Positions 60,591 to 64,000 of a DNA stretch of 64,000 nucleotides are shown one piece after another (positions within the stretch are counted from its first letter, which is position 1; every line of letters begins with the position of its first letter). The position numbers and the translations under genes are program-made. The DNA is from Watersipora subatra (taxonomy: Eukaryota > Bryozoa > Gymnolaemata > Cheilostomatida > Watersiporidae): positions 2,666,001 through 2,730,000 of the forward strand of contig NC_088711.1 in NCBI RefSeq assembly GCF_963576615.1. Direction: 5' to 3'. The notes under the pieces were generated by a model. That model was given only the letters and a program-made list of their open reading frames with translations. It had not been told where the DNA came from and did no database searches.

Positions 60591-63500
60591 TACGGTAGTG
60601 ATCACTTTCGTTCTGTTTGCTCCATCCACCTTTAGAACTGAGACAGATATTCACAATAAAGGTAAGAACATATGACATAAAGTGGTACTAGGTGTAGTAA
60701 ATACCCTAGCTAAAAGTATAATCATAAATTTGTTATAAATAGAGGCTAACTAAAAAGCAGAAGTACAGGTGTAGGTAGGGCTGTTAGGAACATAGATGAT
60801 GTCATCAAGTCTACTGACTCTCATTACATCACCGTGACAGCAACTAACAAACTGCTAACATGATATATTAAAAGCTTGTATTCGTACCCTTAAAAACTGT
60901 GCTCTATCTTTAGAGTCATGTGATCTTTTTAGTATAACTCTCCGCAAGATAGCAAACCCAACCGTAAAATTATTTTTATTCATAGGTCTATGTACTGTTA
61001 TAAAGTATATTGCAGTCACAAAGTAACTATATGGTATTCAGGATATATTTTCATTGATGGAATCTAAACATACAGTAGATAAAACTTTGTTTAACTACGA
61101 AACAATATGCAATTATATTTTATTCATAGTACGTTTCTGCTTTGGATTAAAATACAAATACAATAAAGCTTTACTGTATGACTTGCATTTATTTACTTTT
61201 CTACATTGCGGATTCACCATATTCACGCTGTATACTTATGTAAAACTTTGAAACACTTGGTGTCAATTTTAACTATAGTGAACTACATTGTTAAAATTGT
61301 TGTGCCAGTACATGTAAATAGGCCAAGGTCAGAGTGAAGGTTGAGCTTGTTTCTGTGAATATAATAAAAACAAATGCTAGCTACCAATAATAAAAAGGTT
61401 TACAATAAATTATTAAGTTTTACGGATTAGAATAGACAAAAACCTATATTTCCAATGGTTTTAGGCAATCCCTGGCAGGTCGTCACTTGACCCCGAATGA
61501 AGTCGCTGCTCACAAATTAAGAACCCTGCTTTAGATGAAGAAATCATTTTTGTAATCGGTTGTACTGCATCTAGAATAGTGTTTACTGTTTGCTAGGCAA
61601 TCACTATTGCTTTATCATTTTGAAGTTATTGACAGGACTTGAAAGTTCGGTTCCTTTTTTCACTTTAATGATAGGTTTGAAATTGCTTTTGTAGGCTGCC
61701 CTGTTTTTAGGGAAATGATATATTATTCGCTAGCTGATCAGCTCATAAAATTCTATATAACGTAAGGTGTCAAGTCAGTGCAGGTTCCTAAACTCATTTT
61801 GAAGGCTAACTCAAGTTAGCCTTCAAAATATTGTTTTCTCTTTTTCTGAACTTAGAAGATAAAACCTCAAATAGAGGCATCTCTATTATATATCCTAGCA
61901 TACCTGTAGTCTAGTACGCTATGAGAGATCGTCAGGTATGCTGATAATACAATATAATCGCTAATATCAAGTAGCTAAAGATAACAAACTCAAAACTGCG
62001 ATTTCACACAATAAGGACAATTGTCCTCAATGAACACATTCAGGGATTATTGTTATGAAACCAGAGTAGTAATTTGTGTTAGAAAGTCTAAAGAACACTG
62101 TGGGCTATCTGTTTGAAAATAAAAATACCGGCCTTACTGTTAGAATTTAATCTATACATATATGTATACATGCGTATAGATAATTTTAAGATAGCATTTT
62201 GCAGATATCTGCATGTAATGAAGATTAATGAATAATCTTTAAAAAACTTACACCGAAAATTACCATAATACGATTTCTTATGGCACTTACATGTCATGCA
62301 TGGTGATTACTATGTGTAACTTTATCAAAATTTGTAAGACAGAATCTTTGGTAAAATAGCGTATATTGAAACACTGAAAGCATTAAAAAGGCTCTGGAAC
62401 CTATGACCATTATTTAGCAAGGAGAGAGTGCATCACCATCCATATCATTTGACCAACTTAGATCCCGAGGCAACGAAAAAAGACATGTATTATTTTTCAC
62501 CTGTGAGAGTAAGACTTAGGAAGGCTTATTGTGTTCAGCATTTTCAGGCTTTACTCTATCATGAGCGTTAGCTGGTTAGCAGTCTATAAAACGAACAAAT
62601 ATGGTAGTGAGTTTTGGTATTAATAAGGACTTCTATGGTTAGAGTCTTACTAGCTAGTTAGCTAACATACACGCTCTGTTAACAGCAGTCTTGTGTACTT
62701 TTTTGCATTTCTTTGTATCTTTACAATTCTTTAGCTAAAGAAAACAAGCTTAAGGCTGTGCGTTCATACATCAAGACAATAGACCTCAATGAGCGTATTC
62801 ATAGATTGTTGTCATGAAAGCAGTTTATCAATTTGTGTTGACAATCTACTGGCGTGCTGCTGGCTATCTGAGTGAAAGTGTAAGAAACCATGGGCAACTA
62901 CAGGCCTAATGCTAATTTACTTTAAATAGTAAATCTGTTTTTCTTTAGTTTGAGTTAAATGTTGTAAGATATGAAACTGTCTGCAACCATTACATAATTC
63001 AGGTTTTTCTGACCGCTTCCTAGTATTTTGGCATCAATCCTTCGCCAGGTTTAGTTTATACAACCCTTAACGAATTCACCAGAGACACCCAAGCAGTTGA
63101 GGTTCATGTTGTTCATCTGTCAGCTAGTGTACCTATAAAGGAGTCTTCTGCATTTGTCAGATGTACTTACATGTAGGTAACTACTAGCTCGAAGAGAAAA
63201 AACTTAATTAATAAACTATGAGGGTGAAAAATTACTGGTAAAGGTTTCACGGTAGAAAAAAACTCCCTTGTGACACCCCGCTACAGGTCACTAAATACAA
63301 TGATTATAACATCTGTATTAACTGATAACATAGTGTAATAAGGCTGGCCAGTGACATGGCTTTACATAGCTGACTCACAGCATGCTATCAATGAAGAAAT
63401 CATAAATCCAAATTAAGCTAATTTAGGCTATTACATACATTATAAAAGATATTCTTTGCTTAGATATTTTATATAAAAAGAGTACGGCTAAAATAGAGAT

Positions 63501-64000
63501 TGTAATACTGGGGTAAAATATTATAAAATAAAATATTAAATAAAATATCTCATAAATATGAAGTTTCAATATCTTATAAAATAAGATATTGAAACTTGAG
63601 TAGTGTTGTACAGGTATGAGAGACTTTGCATTCTAGGTTTGTCATATTATAACAATAATAGTAGAAAGTCTTGAAGCGTGGTACCATCACGATGAAAACT
63701 TTATTCAAAATACTACATTGGTATAACCTAAAAATAGTGATAAACAGTCAGAGATAATCAGTTGTGCCGATAAAGTGTGGAAAATATGCAGCTGCATAAT
63801 TATTCAAAAATACCAGAAAGCAATCGATCAGGAGACGCAGGTGTTAGGGTGTCGGTCTAATGAGTTGGAGTCTCGCTGGAAACAATTTTTTATCTCAACC
63901 TCTAGCCCTAGTTTCGGACGGACAGGGGGACAGACAGACACTACTCTTACCATAGTAAAGATACATTTTGTTTTACTTCTATTTTGTTTTACTACATTTT
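60541..64000 (+). CDS. GT-A-like type II membrane protein, copy 3, exon 1 only (partial)
   Basis: Exon 1 is 60,541-60,661 with donor GTAAGA. It differs from copies 1 and 2 by Leu for Pro10 and by Pro-Ser for Ser-Phe just after the membrane anchor. The rest of the window is intron 1, including the 16-bp-arm hairpin near 61,796 and the segment deleted from unit 1. Exon 2 would lie beyond the window. Confidence 0.72.

Larger units (their letters stand above)
54154..64000 (+). repeat. Tandem array unit 3, partial
   Basis: Third head-to-tail copy, cut by the window end inside intron 1. From 54,154 to about 56,600 no difference from unit 2 was noticed. It becomes more divergent from about 57,100 on and lacks one 220-bp module. 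Confidence 0.96.

Overview
The window is AT-rich animal nuclear DNA with spliced genes, dense transposon remnants and minisatellites. Gene and transposon content suggest a marine invertebrate, possibly lophotrochozoan (bryozoan, mollusc or similar); the sequence alone does not settle the phylum. No tRNA, rRNA or CRISPR was seen.

Left flank (1-9,928), single copy. It holds a decayed Ty3/Gypsy retrotransposon (gag-protease, reverse transcriptase, RNase H and integrase pieces in order, about 761-3,010). Next comes a nest of three elements: the 5' part of a LINE with a restriction-enzyme-like endonuclease is cut at 3,391-3,398 by a hAT transposon (3,399-10,495), itself split by a 5.5-kb P-type transposon with a THAP-domain transposase (3,747-9,253). 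The hAT has an exact 8-bp target duplication, and the LINE reading frame rejoins in phase across it.

Tandem array (9,929-64,000). Almost everything else is three head-to-tail copies of one unit of about 22.46 kb: 9,929-31,690 (21.76 kb, with a 686-bp internal deletion), 31,691-54,153, and 54,154 to the window end (partial). Each unit runs: 3' end of the hAT, dead LINE, foldback element, pogo/Tigger-like non-autonomous transposon, a repeated upstream module, and a six-exon gene for a type II membrane, GT-A-like glycosyltransferase-like protein (predicted 269 aa). After the gene come an antisense orphan last exon of a monocarboxylate-transporter (SLC16-like) gene, a decayed second copy of the gene's upstream region and first coding exon with two expanded minisatellites, and a cluster of CTCGAG-centred palindromes ending 23 bp before the unit junction.

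The gene is the best candidate for a functional locus. All five splice junctions have consensus GT/AG and matching phases, the frame is open throughout, and copies 1 and 2 encode identical exons. Copy 3 shows only exon 1 before the window ends.

History. The left junction of each added unit lies inside the hAT coding remnant, so unit 1, attached to the intact hAT, is the ancestral position. The LINE was already dead before duplication. Unit 2 resembles unit 3 in its left part and unit 1 in its right part, as expected for an unequal crossover between units. An assembly-generated false duplication could give the same pattern and must be excluded.
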